From NCBI RefSeq assembly GCF_002865585.1, contig NZ_CP025581.1, positions 3,776,803-3,840,802 on the forward strand: a DNA stretch of 64,000 bases. Reading direction: 5' to 3'. Shown in pieces: positions 25,399 to 34,544 of the stretch. Source of the stretch: Nocardioides houyundeii. Its GTDB lineage: Bacteria; Actinomycetota; Actinomycetes; Propionibacteriales; Nocardioidaceae. The position numbers were made by a program, and so were the translations under genes. The notes beneath the pieces are model-generated. The model worked only from the letters and a program-made list of their open reading frames with translations, had not been told where the DNA came from and did not search any database. The stretch's first letter is position 1. Every line of letters begins with the position of its first letter.

Positions 25399-26730
25399 GT
25401 GCAGAAGGCCGATCGGGAGATCCTCCGCCTCGCGGTCCCGGCGTTCTTCGCCCTGGTCGCCGAGCCGCTCTTCCTGCTCGCCGACTCCGCCTTCGTGGGC
25501 CACCTCGGTACCGCGGAGCTCGCCGGTCTCGGCATCGCCGCGGTGGTGCTGCAGACGGTGGTGGGGCTCTGCGTCTTCCTGGCCTACGGGACCACCGCGG
25601 GGGTGGCCCGGCACCTGGGCGCGGGCGACCTGCGGGCCGCCCTGGCCCAAGGCATCGACGGCCTCTGGCTGGCCGTCCTCATCGGCACCGTGGCCACGGT
25701 GGCCGGCGTGGCGCTCACCGGACCGCTGGTGGCGGCGTTCGGGACCGGTCCCGAGGTCAGCGAGCACGCCCGGGACTACCTTCGCATCGCCTTCCTCGGC
25801 GTCACCCCGCTGCTGGTCATGCTGGCCACCACCGGCGTGCTCCGCGGCCTCCAGGACACCAGGACACCCCTGGTGGTCGCGGTGGTCGGCAACGGGGTCA
25901 ACATCGCGGCCAACGCGGTCCTGGTCTTCGGGTTCGGCCCGGTCCCCGCGTTGGGGATCGCGGGCTCGGCCATCGGCTCCGTCGTCGCCCAGGTCGGCTC
26001 GGCCGCGGCCCTGACCTTCGTGGTGGTCCGCGCCGCGCGCGCCCAGGGCGCACCGTTGACCCCGGACCGGGCGGGCATCCTCGGCGCCGCCCACGCGGCC
26101 ATCGGCCTGGTGATCCGCACCCTGGCGCTGCGCGCCTCGCTGCTGGTCGGCACGTACGCGGTCGCTGCCGGCGCATCCGAGAGCGGGGTGGAGGTCGCGG
26201 CCCACCAGGTGGCCTTCACGGTGTGGACCTTCCTGGCCTTCGCCCTGGACGCCATCGCCATCGCCGCCCAGGCGCTGACCGGGCGCTCCCTGGGTGCCGG
26301 TGACCTCCCGGGCACCCGGGCCCTGACCCGGCGCATGGTGTGGTGGGGCGTCTGGTCGGGACTGGTCACCGCCGTCGCTCTGGCGGCGGTGGCGCCGGCG
26401 CTCGGTCACCTGTTCACCGGCGACGCGGCCGTCCGGGACCTGCTGGTCCCGGTGCTGCTGGTCGCCGCAGCGGGGCAGCCCGTGGCCGGCGTGGTCTTCG
26501 TCCTGGACGGGGTGCTGATCGGCGCCGGGGACGGCAACTACCTGGCGCTGGCCAGCGTGGTCACCCTGGTGGCCTACCTGCCCGCCGCCCTCCTGGGGGC
26601 GCACCTGGGGGACACCGTGGGCGTCTGGTGCGCCTTCGTGCTGGTCTTCCTGGGCAGCCGTGCGGTGGTGCTCCTGCACCGGGCGTCAGGCACCCGGTGG
26701 ATGGTGACCGGCGCGCAGGGTCGCTCCTAG
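25399..26730 (+). CDS. MATE-family (DinF-like) multidrug/organic cation exporter
   Basis: The 443-residue protein has about twelve membrane segments in two similar halves. The first begins ILRLAVPAFFALVAEPLFLL, then ADSAFVGHLGTAELAGLGIA, the classic MATE N-terminal pattern; LRGLQDTRTPLVVAVVGNG and AHQVAFTVWTFLAFALDAI follow. MATE proteins export drugs or metabolites using Na+ or H+ gradients. I take the GTG at 25399, seven bases after TAGACT, as a leaderless start; the open frame from 25255 adds a basic, non-membrane leader. The substrate is unknown. Confidence 0.88.
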   Translation: MQKADREILRLAVPAFFALVAEPLFLLADSAFVGHLGTAELAGLGIAAVVLQTVVGLCVFLAYGTTAGVARHLGAGDLRAALAQGIDGLWLAVLIGTVATVAGVALTGPLVAAFGTGPEVSEHARDYLRIAFLGVTPLLVMLATTGVLRGLQDTRTPLVVAVVGNGVNIAANAVLVFGFGPVPALGIAGSAIGSVVAQVGSAAALTFVVVRAARAQGAPLTPDRAGILGAAHAAIGLVIRTLALRASLLVGTYAVAAGASESGVEVAAHQVAFTVWTFLAFALDAIAIAAQALTGRSLGAGDLPGTRALTRRMVWWGVWSGLVTAVALAAVAPALGHLFTGDAAVRDLLVPVLLVAAAGQPVAGVVFVLDGVLIGAGDGNYLALASVVTLVAYLPAALLGAHLGDTVGVWCAFVLVFLGSRAVVLLHRASGTRWMVTGAQGRS

Positions 26731-26759
26731 GCCGCCCAGCTCATCAAGAGGGCAGTCGG

Positions 26760-26799
26760 GGGCCGCCAAGGGCCGCCGAGGGCCGCCGAGGGCCGCCGG
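26760..26799. repeat. Four tandem copies of a 10-bp GC repeat
   Basis: GGGCCGCCAA is followed by two GGGCCGCCGA copies and GGGCCGCCGG at a 10-bp period. It lies between the convergent exporter and rplI genes. No function is visible; such tracts arise by slippage. Confidence 0.85.
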
Positions 26800-26836
26800 C
26801 GTGAGGGAGGGCAGCACCGATCCCGGAGATGCGGAA

Positions 26837-26871
26837 CGGCCCGCCTGCATCCTCGCGGGGCAGACGGGCCG
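26837..26871 (-). terminator. Hairpin terminator after rplI
   Basis: CGGCCCGCCTGC (26837-26848) pairs with GCAGACGGGCCG (26860-26871) around an 11-nt loop, a 12-bp stem with one mismatched position. It lies 20 bp past the rplI stop in the direction of transcription. There is no U tract, as is usual for high-GC actinobacteria. Confidence 0.65.
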
Positions 26872-26891
26872 AACTGCGTGTGTTGCGTGTG

Positions 26892-27338
26892 TCAGGCGGG
26901 GATCACGTTGAGCGTCACCTTGGCGGTGACCTCGTCGTGCAGCTTGACGGACACCTCGTGGGTGCCCAGCGCCTTGATCGGGTTGCCGAGCACAAGCGTG
27001 CGCTTGTCCACGGTCTCGCCCGACGCGGCGCTCAGCGCCTCGGCGATGTCGGCAGCGGTGACCGCTCCGAAGAGACGACCGCCCTCACCGGAGCGCACCT
27101 TGAGCGCGACCGGGTTGCCCTGGAGCTTGTTCTTGATCTCGACCGCGTGGTCGTTGTCGCGCACCGCGCGCGAGGCGCGGGCGGACTTGATCGACTCGAT
27201 GGTCTTCTCGCCGCCACGGGTCCAGCGGATCGCCTCGCCACGGGGCACGAGGTAGTTACGGCCGTAGCCGTCCTTGACCTCGACCACGTCGCCGGGAGCG
27301 CCGAGGCCGGTCACTTCCTGGGTCAGGATGAGCTTCAT
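26892..27338 (-). CDS. rplI: 50S ribosomal protein L9
   Basis: The 148-residue protein starts [20 protein letters not shown] and contains [16 protein letters not shown], the L9 signature. A connecting helix and a C-terminal domain ([18 protein letters not shown]) follow. L9 binds 23S rRNA and helps keep the reading frame. AAAGGAG lies upstream of the ATG. It is the last gene of the rpsF-ssb-rpsR-rplI operon. Confidence 0.97.
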   Translation of the reverse strand: MKLILTQEVTGLGAPGDVVEVKDGYGRNYLVPRGEAIRWTRGGEKTIESIKSARASRAVRDNDHAVEIKNKLQGNPVALKVRSGEGGRLFGAVTAADIAEALSAASGETVDKRTLVLGNPIKALGTHEVSVKLHDEVTAKVTLNVIPA

Positions 27339-27352
27339 GTGTCCAGCTCCTT

Positions 27353-27589
27353 TCAGCGACCGGTGGAGGTGTAGGGCAGCAGGGCGACCTCGCGGGCGTT
27401 CTTGACCGCCATGGCGACGTCGCGCTGGTGCTGGACGCAGTTGCCGGTCACGCGACGCGCACGGATCTTGCCGCGGTCGGAGATGAACTTGCGAAGGAGC
27501 GTGGTGTCCTTGTAATCGACACCAGTCGCCTTCTCCTTGCAGAACTGGCAAACCTTCTTCTTGGGCTTGCGAATCACTGCCTTGGCCAT
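27353..27589 (-). CDS. rpsR: 30S ribosomal protein S18
   Basis: The 78-residue protein starts [20 protein letters not shown] and has [20 protein letters not shown] and [19 protein letters not shown]. The CxxC plus a later cysteine make this the cysteine-containing (probably zinc-binding) S18 type. S18 pairs with S6 on the 30S platform, consistent with rpsF in the same operon. Confidence 0.97.
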   Translation of the reverse strand: MAKAVIRKPKKKVCQFCKEKATGVDYKDTTLLRKFISDRGKIRARRVTGNCVQHQRDVAMAVKNAREVALLPYTSTGR

Positions 27590-27657
27590 TGTGGTGCTTC
27601 CTTTCTAGAAGCCCGGCCGATCAGGGCCGGAATGGTTGAGGGTGTATTCGGACTGGA

Positions 27658-28233
27658 TCAGAACGGGGGCTCGTCGGAGCCCACGCCGGGGGCGCCCCAC
27701 GGGTCAGGCTGTCCGCCACCCTGGCCGCCGCCCTGAGAAGCACCGCCGCCGTAGCCGCCGCCACCCTGTGCGGGCTGCGACGGAGCCGGAGTGCTCCACG
27801 GGTCGTTGGCCGGAGCGGAGTTGCCGCCACCGCCACCGCCACCGAAGTTGCCGCCGCCGCCGCCCTGACGGGTGGTGCGGGTGACCTTCGCGGTGGCGTA
27901 CTTCAAGGACGGGCCGATCTCCTCGACCTCGATCTCGAAGACGGTGCGCTTCTCGCCCTCACGGGTTTCGTACTGACGGGACTTGAGCCGTCCCTGCACC
28001 ACGACACGCATCCCCTTCTGGAGCGTCTCGGCGACGTTCTCCGCCGCCTGGCGCCAGATAGAGCAGGAGAGGAACAGCGCGTCGCCGTCCTTCCACTCGT
28101 TGGAGTTCTTGTCGAAGGTCCGCGGCGTGGACGCGATCCGGAAGTTCGCCACGGGTGCACCCGAGGGGGTGAAGCGCAGCTCCGGGTCGTCGACCATGTT
28201 GCCGACCACGGTGATGACGGTCTCGCCTGCCAT
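27658..28233 (-). CDS. ssb: Single-stranded DNA-binding protein
   Basis: The 191-residue protein has an OB fold ([20 protein letters not shown], then [20 protein letters not shown]), a glycine-rich linker and the acidic tip ending DEPPF, which recruits replication and repair partners. It lies between rpsF and rpsR, the usual place. The linker encodes long GGN runs and is prone to homopolymer error, but the frame is intact. Confidence 0.96.
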   Translation of the reverse strand: MAGETVITVVGNMVDDPELRFTPSGAPVANFRIASTPRTFDKNSNEWKDGDALFLSCSIWRQAAENVAETLQKGMRVVVQGRLKSRQYETREGEKRTVFEIEVEEIGPSLKYATAKVTRTTRQGGGGGNFGGGGGGGNSAPANDPWSTPAPSQPAQGGGGYGGGASQGGGQGGGQPDPWGAPGVGSDEPPF

Positions 28234-28334
28234 GTCAGGACTCCCTCATTGATCCATCTTGTGATGTGTTGCGAATGTCTGCCGAGGACATCGTCGCCGA
28301 TGCCACCGACAAGGTCGTGGACTTCTCCACAACC

Positions 28335-28625
28335 TCAGCGCTTGCCGGGCTTGATGACCTTCGTGCGCAGGATGGACTCGTTGAGGGTGAGCTGACGGTC
28401 GAACTCCTTGACCGTGGCAGGCTCGGCCGACAGCGAGATGACGGCGTAGATGCCCTCAGCGTTCTTCTTGATCTCGTAGGCAAGGCGACGACGTCCCCAG
28501 ACGTCGACGTTGTCCACGGTGCCACCGTCGGTACGGATGACGTTGAGGTACTTGTCGAGCGACGGCTCGATGGTGCGCTCTTCAAGGCTGGGGTCGAGGA
28601 TGACCATTACTTCATACTTACGCAA
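28335..28625 (-). CDS. rpsF: 30S ribosomal protein S6
   Basis: The 96-residue protein reads [20 protein letters not shown] and [20 protein letters not shown], the S6 signature. Translation probably starts at the TTG at 28625, preceded by the strong sequence AGGAGGTGGAG; this gives the usual S6 N-terminus. The open frame reaches 28763, but that part is arginine-rich and not S6-like. First gene of the ribosomal/ssb operon. Confidence 0.93.
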   Translation of the reverse strand: MRKYEVMVILDPSLEERTIEPSLDKYLNVIRTDGGTVDNVDVWGRRRLAYEIKKNAEGIYAVISLSAEPATVKEFDRQLTLNESILRTKVIKPGKR

Positions 28626-28851
28626 AGCGGTCTCCACCTCCTCTGGACTCGGGCGGCCACGGACTTTCCGTGGCAGGAGGGCTTGCGTGCGCGGCGTGCG
28701 GATCGCCCCGAGGGACGGCCTGCGGCCGCGGCTCCCTGGCGAGACTCCTACTGAGGAGCCCACACAGAGAACAACGGGACGTTACCAGCGCGGCCGCCCA
28801 CCCTGTGAATCGTTGTCCGTGCCCGCACCGCACCTCGCTAGCGTGGCGTCG

Positions 28852-29769
28852 GTGCCCGCACCCCCAGCCGCCGCGTGCCTCGCCGGGCGCTACGTGCTGC
28901 TGGACCAGATCGGCGCCGGCGGCATGGGCTCGGTGTGGCGGGCCCGGGACCTGCGCTCGGGCCAGCTGGTCGCCGTCAAGGTGCTCGGCCAGCACAACGG
29001 CGCGCTGCTGGCCCGGTTCCTGCGCGAGCAGGGCATCCGGCTGCGCCACCCCCACGTGCTGGCGCCCACCGGCTGGGCCGCCGAGGACGACGTGGTGCTG
29101 CTGACCATGGACCTGGTCCGCGGCGGCTCGGTGCAGACGCTGCTCGCCGAGCACGGGCCGCTGCCGGAGGGCTGCGTGGCGACGATCCTGGCCCAGACGC
29201 TGCGCGCCCTGTCCGCGGTGCATGCCGCTGGGCTGGTGCACCGCGACGTCAAGCCGGCCAACCTGCTGCTGGAGGCCACCGCCGACGGCAGCCTGCACGT
29301 CCGGCTCGCCGACTTCGGGGTCGCGGTGACTTTGACGGGCGAACGGCTCACCACCTCGCCGGCCGCCATCGGCACCGAGGGCTACATGTCGCCCGACCAG
29401 GCCCGGGGAGATGCTCCGGAGCCCCGCCAGGACCTGTACGCCGTGGGGGTGCTCGGCGTGCACCTGCTCACCGGGCGCCGGCCCCGTGCCGAGGTGCCGT
29501 TGCCCCCGGGTCGGCTGCGACCGCTGCTGGAGCGGCTGCTGGCCGACGACCCGCAGGCGCGCCCGGCCGGTGCGGAGCAGGCGCTGGCCCTGCTGGGCCG
29601 TCTCGACGTGCCGCCGGAGCCGGGGGTGTGGGTCCGCGACCGGCTGGGCCCCGCCCCCGACGAGCGGCCCGGACGCCGTCGGCTGCCCTGGGGACCGCTC
29701 GCGGTGATGGCGACCTCGCTGGCGGTGACCGGGGGCTGCGTGGCCGCGATCGTCCGGATGCTCGGATGA
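28852..29769 (+). CDS. Hanks-type Ser/Thr protein kinase with one C-terminal membrane segment
   Basis: The protein is about 305 residues. Kinase motifs are complete: glycine loop IGAGGMGSVWRAR, VAVKVLGQ lysine, catalytic loop VHRDVKPANLLLE, and ADFGVAVT, then IGTEGYMSPDQARG in the activation segment. A single hydrophobic segment (LAVMATSLAVTGGCVAAIV) ends the protein with almost no extracellular part, so it has no PASTA-type sensor. The GTG at 28852 lies seven bases after TAGCGT (leaderless); the GTG at 28819 is an in-frame alternative. Substrates are unknown. A short gap separates it from endonuclease IV. Confidence 0.88.
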   Translation: MPAPPAAACLAGRYVLLDQIGAGGMGSVWRARDLRSGQLVAVKVLGQHNGALLARFLREQGIRLRHPHVLAPTGWAAEDDVVLLTMDLVRGGSVQTLLAEHGPLPEGCVATILAQTLRALSAVHAAGLVHRDVKPANLLLEATADGSLHVRLADFGVAVTLTGERLTTSPAAIGTEGYMSPDQARGDAPEPRQDLYAVGVLGVHLLTGRRPRAEVPLPPGRLRPLLERLLADDPQARPAGAEQALALLGRLDVPPEPGVWVRDRLGPAPDERPGRRRLPWGPLAVMATSLAVTGGCVAAIVRMLG

Positions 29770-29817
29770 CGCACGGCACGCCGCCGCTTGTCGGTGACTC
29801 TTCCTAGACTGCTCGTC

Positions 29818-30624
29818 ATGAGTCCGGCCAGCACCCTGTCCATCGGCGCCCACGTCGACCAGACCGACCCGATCGCCGAGGCCCGGGCCCGCGGGATGGG
29901 GCTGGTGCAGTTCTTCCTCGGCGACCCGCAGGGCTACAAGGGCCCCGAGGTTCGGTACGCCGGAGGTGCGGCCGCGCTGCGTGCCGACGCGGAGGCCGCC
30001 GGAATCGACCTCTACGTGCACGCGCCGTACATCATCAACGTCGCCACGACGAACAACCGGATCCGGATCCCCAGCCGCAAGCTGCTCAAGCAGCACATGG
30101 ACGCGGCCGCGGAGATCGGCGCCAAGGGCCTGATCGTGCACGGCGGTCACGTCAACAAGGCCGACGACCCCGCGGTCGGCTTCGACAACTGGCGCAAGGC
30201 GGTCGAGGCCACCGACCTCAAGGTGCCGCTGCTGATCGAGAACACCGCCGGGGGCGAGAACGCGATGACCCGCTACCTGGAGCGGATCTCGGGCGTCTTC
30301 GCCGCGATCGAGTCCACCGAGGGGGCCGACATGGTCGGCTTCTGCCTCGACACCTGCCACGCCCATGCCGGAGGCAACGCGCTGGAGACCGTGGTGGCCG
30401 ACGTCCTGGCCATCACCGGCCGGATCGACCTGGTGCACTGCAACGACAGCCGCGACGAGTTCGACTCCGGCGCCGACCGGCACGCCAACATCGGGGCCGG
30501 CCGGATCGACCCCGACCTGATCGCCTCCGTGGTGCGCGAGGCGGGTGCCCCGGTGGTGCTGGAGACACCGGGCGGCGCCGACGAGCACGTCGCCGACGCC
30601 GCCTCGGTGCGCTCGCGGCTCTGA
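29818..30624 (+). CDS. nfo: AP endonuclease family 2 protein (endonuclease IV)
   Basis: The 268-residue TIM-barrel enzyme cuts DNA at abasic sites. Zinc-ligand regions are visible: GAHVDQ near the start, YVHAPYIINVAT, IVHGGHVNK, LIENTAGGENAM, FCLDTCHAHAGG, VHCNDSRDEFDSGADRHANI and VLETPG. The ATG at 29818 is seven bases after TAGACT with no ribosome binding site, so a leaderless mRNA is likely. Length and motif order are normal for Nfo. Confidence 0.93.
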   Translation: MSPASTLSIGAHVDQTDPIAEARARGMGLVQFFLGDPQGYKGPEVRYAGGAAALRADAEAAGIDLYVHAPYIINVATTNNRIRIPSRKLLKQHMDAAAEIGAKGLIVHGGHVNKADDPAVGFDNWRKAVEATDLKVPLLIENTAGGENAMTRYLERISGVFAAIESTEGADMVGFCLDTCHAHAGGNALETVVADVLAITGRIDLVHCNDSRDEFDSGADRHANIGAGRIDPDLIASVVREAGAPVVLETPGGADEHVADAASVRSRL

Positions 30625-30637
30625 CCGGCGAACGGGT

Positions 30638-32110
30638 CTAGCGGTTGGCGCGGGTCCAGGCCGCCATGGAGTCACGCATGGTGAAGAACAGGTCGGTCTG
30701 GTCGATGAGGCCCACGACGTTGGCCGCGCCGGGGCCGTAGCCGGCGACCCGGACCTGGGAGCCGGTGTGCTGCATGCCGCCGGCAGTGGCCGACGTGCCG
30801 TAGGCGACGACCATCTCGGCGCCGTCGGCCGTGCGCACCCGGGCGTCGAGGCCGGGCGTGGCGCCGTCGACGATCTGCGAGGTGTGCGCGTGGTCGGCGG
30901 TGACGATCACCAGGGTGTTCTTGTCCGCGCGGGCGAACTCGAGCGCCTTCGTCACCGCCTCGTCGAGCTGCTGGGTCTCCCCGATCTGGCCGCACAGGTC
31001 GGCGGCGTGGTCCTTCTTGTCGATCGAGGCCGACTCGACCTGGAGGAAGAAGCCGTTCTTCTTGCCCGTCCTGCTCTTCGACAGCAGCTCGATGGCCTTG
31101 CCGGTCATCTCCCGCAGCGAGGGCACCTGGGCCGACGTGGGCTCCGGCTGGCAGGTGGCGGCGGGGAGGTCCGCGCCGCCCCTGGTCGCCACCAGGGGCG
31201 CGAACCGCACCGGCATGTTGCCCGGGGAGAAGAGGCCGAGCACCGGCTTATCCTGGTCGGCGCGCTTCAGCGAGGCCAGCCCCGCCTTGTCGGTGAGGTA
31301 CTGGAAGCCGCGTGCCCGCGCCTGGTCCGCCAGGGTCTGACCCGCCCACTGGCCGGCCTTGGCCACCTCGGTGAAGGTGGCGGAGCCGCCCCCGAAGGTC
31401 AGGTCGGGGCGGGTGTCGAGCAGCTGCTCGCTGATCGAGCCCAGTCCGCCGTTCTCCTTCGCGTTCTCCGGGCAGCTCGCAGTCGTGGCCACCGGTCCGT
31501 AGCAGCGGCGCAGGCTGACGTGCGAGACCTGGACCGCCGGGGTGGCGTCCTGGATCTCGGAGGTGCTGACGTTGCCGGTGGCCCGGCCGCCCTTCTTGGC
31601 CAGCTGCAGGACGGTCTGCTGCGGCGTGCCGTTGCGGTCCACGCTGACCGCGTTGTCGTAGGTCTTGGTCCCGGTGGCCCAGGCGGTGCCGGTCGCGGCC
31701 GAGTCGGGGGTGTAGTCGGGGAGTCCGGTCTCCCGCTCGACGCTGTAGTGGGTCAGCTGGCCGGTGAGCGGGAGGGCGTCGATGCCGGGGAAGAACCCGC
31801 CGGCCCCCTTGAGGTAGTTGCGGGCCACGGTGATCTCGGAGTCGCCCATGCCGTCGCCGATGACCAGGATGACGTTCTTGGCGGCGGAGCCCTTGACGGC
31901 GTCCGCGATCAGCTGGGTCTGGTCCCGGGTGATCCGCCGGGCCCCTCCGTGCTGGTCGACCGGGCCGGCTGCGGCCCGCTCGATCAGCGGCGAGGCCGAG
32001 GCGCGCCGGGGGTGGTTGTGGGCGTCGGCGCCGGTGGCGACCAGTGCCACCGGGAGCGAGAGTGCCGCGGCGCCCAGTGCGAGGTTGCGCAGGGTGGAGT
32101 GGGACGACAT
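30638..32110 (-). CDS. phoA: Secreted alkaline phosphatase (PhoA type)
   Basis: The 490-residue enzyme hydrolyses phosphate monoesters outside the cell. It has a signal peptide ([20 protein letters not shown]), a metal site in [14 protein letters not shown], the nucleophilic serine in [13 protein letters not shown], metal ligands in [17 protein letters not shown] and TADHAHTS, and a late [13 protein letters not shown] triple direct repeat resembling a PHO box lies at 32229-32257 upstream, so phosphate limitation probably induces it. It converges with nfo. Confidence 0.94.
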   Translation of the reverse strand: MSSHSTLRNLALGAAALSLPVALVATGADAHNHPRRASASPLIERAAAGPVDQHGGARRITRDQTQLIADAVKGSAAKNVILVIGDGMGDSEITVARNYLKGAGGFFPGIDALPLTGQLTHYSVERETGLPDYTPDSAATGTAWATGTKTYDNAVSVDRNGTPQQTVLQLAKKGGRATGNVSTSEIQDATPAVQVSHVSLRRCYGPVATTASCPENAKENGGLGSISEQLLDTRPDLTFGGGSATFTEVAKAGQWAGQTLADQARARGFQYLTDKAGLASLKRADQDKPVLGLFSPGNMPVRFAPLVATRGGADLPAATCQPEPTSAQVPSLREMTGKAIELLSKSRTGKKNGFFLQVESASIDKKDHAADLCGQIGETQQLDEAVTKALEFARADKNTLVIVTADHAHTSQIVDGATPGLDARVRTADGAEMVVAYGTSATAGGMQHTGSQVRVAGYGPGAANVVGLIDQTDLFFTMRDSMAAWTRANR

Positions 32111-32228
32111 GGTGTGGCCCTTCTGTCAGGTCGCTGGCGGGGCCTGGAGGACACCCGCCTCAGGGACGGCGCCGGAGGGCGCTGACCTCGAGCCAACCGA
32201 GTGCCCGTGGCCCGTGCACCCCCAGCGC

Positions 32229-32257
32229 GGTGGCCATCGGGTGAACGCTCGGTGACC
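32229..32257 (-). promoter_or_regulatory. PHO-box-like triple direct repeat (PhoP operator)
   Basis: Reading the minus strand, GGTCACC, GTTCACC and GGCCACC follow each other with 4-nt spacers (GAGC, CGAT), an exact 11-bp period. The actinobacterial PhoP consensus is direct repeats of GTTCACC with 4-nt spacing. It lies about 120-150 bp upstream of the alkaline phosphatase start on the same strand. The femX promoter (-10 at 32293-32298) is close on the other side. Confidence 0.7.
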
Positions 32258-32304
32258 TGTTGCCGTGTGCAGGCTGCGGGACCGTTCGCGGGTAGCCTCG
32301 GGTC

Positions 32305-33486
32305 GTGCCCACCGAGACGACAGACCTGACGTTGCGCCTCATCAGCCCCGGTCAGCACCTGGACTTCCTCCGCACCCAGCGGTCCGCCTCGTTCCTCCAG
32401 ACCCCGGCCTGGGGCCGGGTGAAGGCGGAGTGGCGGCACGAGTCCGTGGGTTGGTTTCACGGGGAACGGCTGGTCGGCGCGGCCCTGGTGCTCTACCGCC
32501 AGCTGCCCAAGGTCAAGCGCTACCTGGCCTACCTGCCCGAGGGCCCGGTCATCGACTGGGACGGCTGCTGCCAGGAGGACACCGGCACGCTGGGTGCCTG
32601 GCTGGCACCGCTGACCGCGCACCTGGGCAGGTCCGGCGCGTTCGGCGTACGGATGGGCCCGCCCGTGGTCACCCGCCGCTGGTCCGCGGCCCAGATCAAG
32701 GACGGCATCGCCGATCCCGCCGTACGCCGGCTCGACGACGTGGCGCCGTTGGAGCGCAACCAGACCGGAGCCTGCATCGTCTCCCAGCTGCACGAGCTGG
32801 GCTGGCGTCCCCAGGCCGTCGAGGGCGGCTTCGCGGCCGGTCAGCCGCAGTACAACTTCCACCTCCCGCTGGTCGACGCCGACGGCAAGCCGCGGTCGGA
32901 GGCCGACCTGCTCGCCGGGATGAACCAGCAGTGGCGGCGCAACATCAAGAAGGCCGACAAGTCCGGGGTGGAGGTCACCGCCGTCACCGGCTCGGCCCAG
33001 GAGCTGGCCCAGGATCTGGCCGCCTTCCACGACCTCTACGTGCACACCGCGGAGCGCGACCACTTCACGCCGCGTCCGCTGGCCTACTTCCAGACGATGT
33101 TCGACGCCCTCTCCGCCGAGGAGCCCGACCGCATCGTGCTGCACCTGGCCCGGCACGAGGGCGACCTGGTGGCCGCCACCATCTCGATCCGGGTGGGCGC
33201 CCACGCCTGGTACTCCTACGGCGCGTCCTCGACCGAGAAGCGCGAGGTCCGGGGCTCGAACGCGGTGCAGTGGGCGATGATTCGCGGTGCGCTCGCCGCC
33301 GGCGCCGAGGTCTACGACATGCGCGGCATCACCGACACCCTGGACGGCGACGACCCCCACGTCGGCCTCGTCCAGTTCAAGGTCGGCACCGGCGGCCAGG
33401 CCGTGGAGTACGCCGGCGAGTGGGACCTCCCGCTCAACCGGGTCCTCTACAAGGCGTTCGACGTCTACATGAGCAGGCGCGGATGA
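32305..33486 (+). CDS. FemX/FemAB-type aminoacyl transferase
   Basis: The 393-residue protein has the two GNAT-like folds of the FemAB family: an N-terminal SASFLQTPAWGRVKAEWRHE and a C-terminal YSYGASSTEKREVRGSNAVQ with AEVYDMRGITDTLDGDD, the usual YxxxG...N motif region. Such enzymes transfer amino acids from tRNA to lipid II to build peptidoglycan cross-bridges. The GTG lies six bases after TAGCCT. Its last codons overlap the next gene (ATGA), which is alanine-racemase-like. Confidence 0.88.
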   Translation: MPTETTDLTLRLISPGQHLDFLRTQRSASFLQTPAWGRVKAEWRHESVGWFHGERLVGAALVLYRQLPKVKRYLAYLPEGPVIDWDGCCQEDTGTLGAWLAPLTAHLGRSGAFGVRMGPPVVTRRWSAAQIKDGIADPAVRRLDDVAPLERNQTGACIVSQLHELGWRPQAVEGGFAAGQPQYNFHLPLVDADGKPRSEADLLAGMNQQWRRNIKKADKSGVEVTAVTGSAQELAQDLAAFHDLYVHTAERDHFTPRPLAYFQTMFDALSAEEPDRIVLHLARHEGDLVAATISIRVGAHAWYSYGASSTEKREVRGSNAVQWAMIRGALAAGAEVYDMRGITDTLDGDDPHVGLVQFKVGTGGQAVEYAGEWDLPLNRVLYKAFDVYMSRRG

Positions 33487-34544
33487 GCCTGACCCTGACC
33501 GTCGACGGCGAGCGTTGGCGCACCCACCTGGGAGCGCTGACCGAGCGCACCCCCGGGCTGGTGCCGGTGGCCAAGGGCAACGGCTACGGCTTCGGGCTGG
33601 GCCGGTTGGCCCGCAAGACCCAGTGGCTCCGCGACCAGGGGCTGGGCGCCGACACCCTGGCGGTCGGCACCTACCACGAGCTCGCCGAGGTGGCCTCGCG
33701 CTTCACCGGTGACCTGCTGGTCCTCACGCCGTGGCGGCCCTTCGGGGCGGCGCTCGACGTGGACCCCGCCCTGGCGGGGCGGGTCATCCACACCGTCAGC
33801 CGACCCGAGGACCTGGCAGCGCTGCTGACCCACGACCCGGGGGCGCGCTACGTCCTGGAGCTGGTCACCTCGATGCTGCGGCACGGCATGACGCCGCGTG
33901 GGCTGCGCAGTCTCGGCGGTCTCACCGACCGCGGGCGGCTCGAGGGCGTGGCCCTGCACCTGCCCCTGGCCCAGGGCTCGCACCTGAGCCAGGTCCAGCG
34001 GCTGCTCACCGACGTGGTGGCCGCCGGGCTGCCCACCCGCACCATCTGGGTCAGCCACCTCACCCCCGAGGAGCTGGAACGGCTCCGGGCGTCGTACGCC
34101 GACTTCGAGATCCGGCCGCGGATCGGCACCGACCTGTGGCTCGGCGACCGCCAGGCGCTGACGGTGACCGCGACCGTGCTCGACGTGCACGCGGTGGAGC
34201 GCGGAGACGTGTTCGGCTACCGCTCGCGGACCGCCCCCAAGTCCGGCCACCTGCTGGTGGTCAGCGGCGGCACCGCCCACGGCATCGGCCTGGAGGCGCC
34301 GACGGGCGACCAGTCCTTGAAGTCGCGGGCCGCAACCTTGGCGCGAGGCGGTCTCGACGCGGTCGGCTTCGTGCGCTCCCCGTACTCCATCGACGGCAAG
34401 CAGCGGCTCTTCGCCGAGCCGCCGCACATGCAGGCGTCGATGCTCTTCCTGCCGTCCGGGGCCCGGGTGCCCTCGGTGGGTGACGAGATCGAGGTGCGGG
34501 TGCGCTACACCGCCACGACGTTCGACCGCGTCGTCGTGGCCTGA
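33483..34544 (+). CDS. Alanine racemase-like PLP protein coupled to femX
   Basis: The 353-residue protein has an alanine-racemase N-terminal barrel. GLVPVAKGNGYGFGLGRLAR carries the PLP lysine (family motif VxKANAYGHG). RIGTDLWLGDRQALTV and a C-terminal beta domain (GDVFGYRSRTAPKSGHLLVV) follow. Several canonical racemase motifs, including the usual C-terminal tyrosine region, are altered, so it may not act on alanine. The start overlaps the FemX stop, which suggests supply or editing of the amino acid FemX uses. That is inference from context. Confidence 0.75.
   Translation: MSLTLTVDGERWRTHLGALTERTPGLVPVAKGNGYGFGLGRLARKTQWLRDQGLGADTLAVGTYHELAEVASRFTGDLLVLTPWRPFGAALDVDPALAGRVIHTVSRPEDLAALLTHDPGARYVLELVTSMLRHGMTPRGLRSLGGLTDRGRLEGVALHLPLAQGSHLSQVQRLLTDVVAAGLPTRTIWVSHLTPEELERLRASYADFEIRPRIGTDLWLGDRQALTVTATVLDVHAVERGDVFGYRSRTAPKSGHLLVVSGGTAHGIGLEAPTGDQSLKSRAATLARGGLDAVGFVRSPYSIDGKQRLFAEPPHMQASMLFLPSGARVPSVGDEIEVRVRYTATTFDRVVVA

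Noticed and set aside
32455..32470. GTTTCACGGGGAAC resembling parS
   Set aside because: Two mismatches in the central palindrome and located inside femX, 28 kb from the parS cluster. Likely chance.
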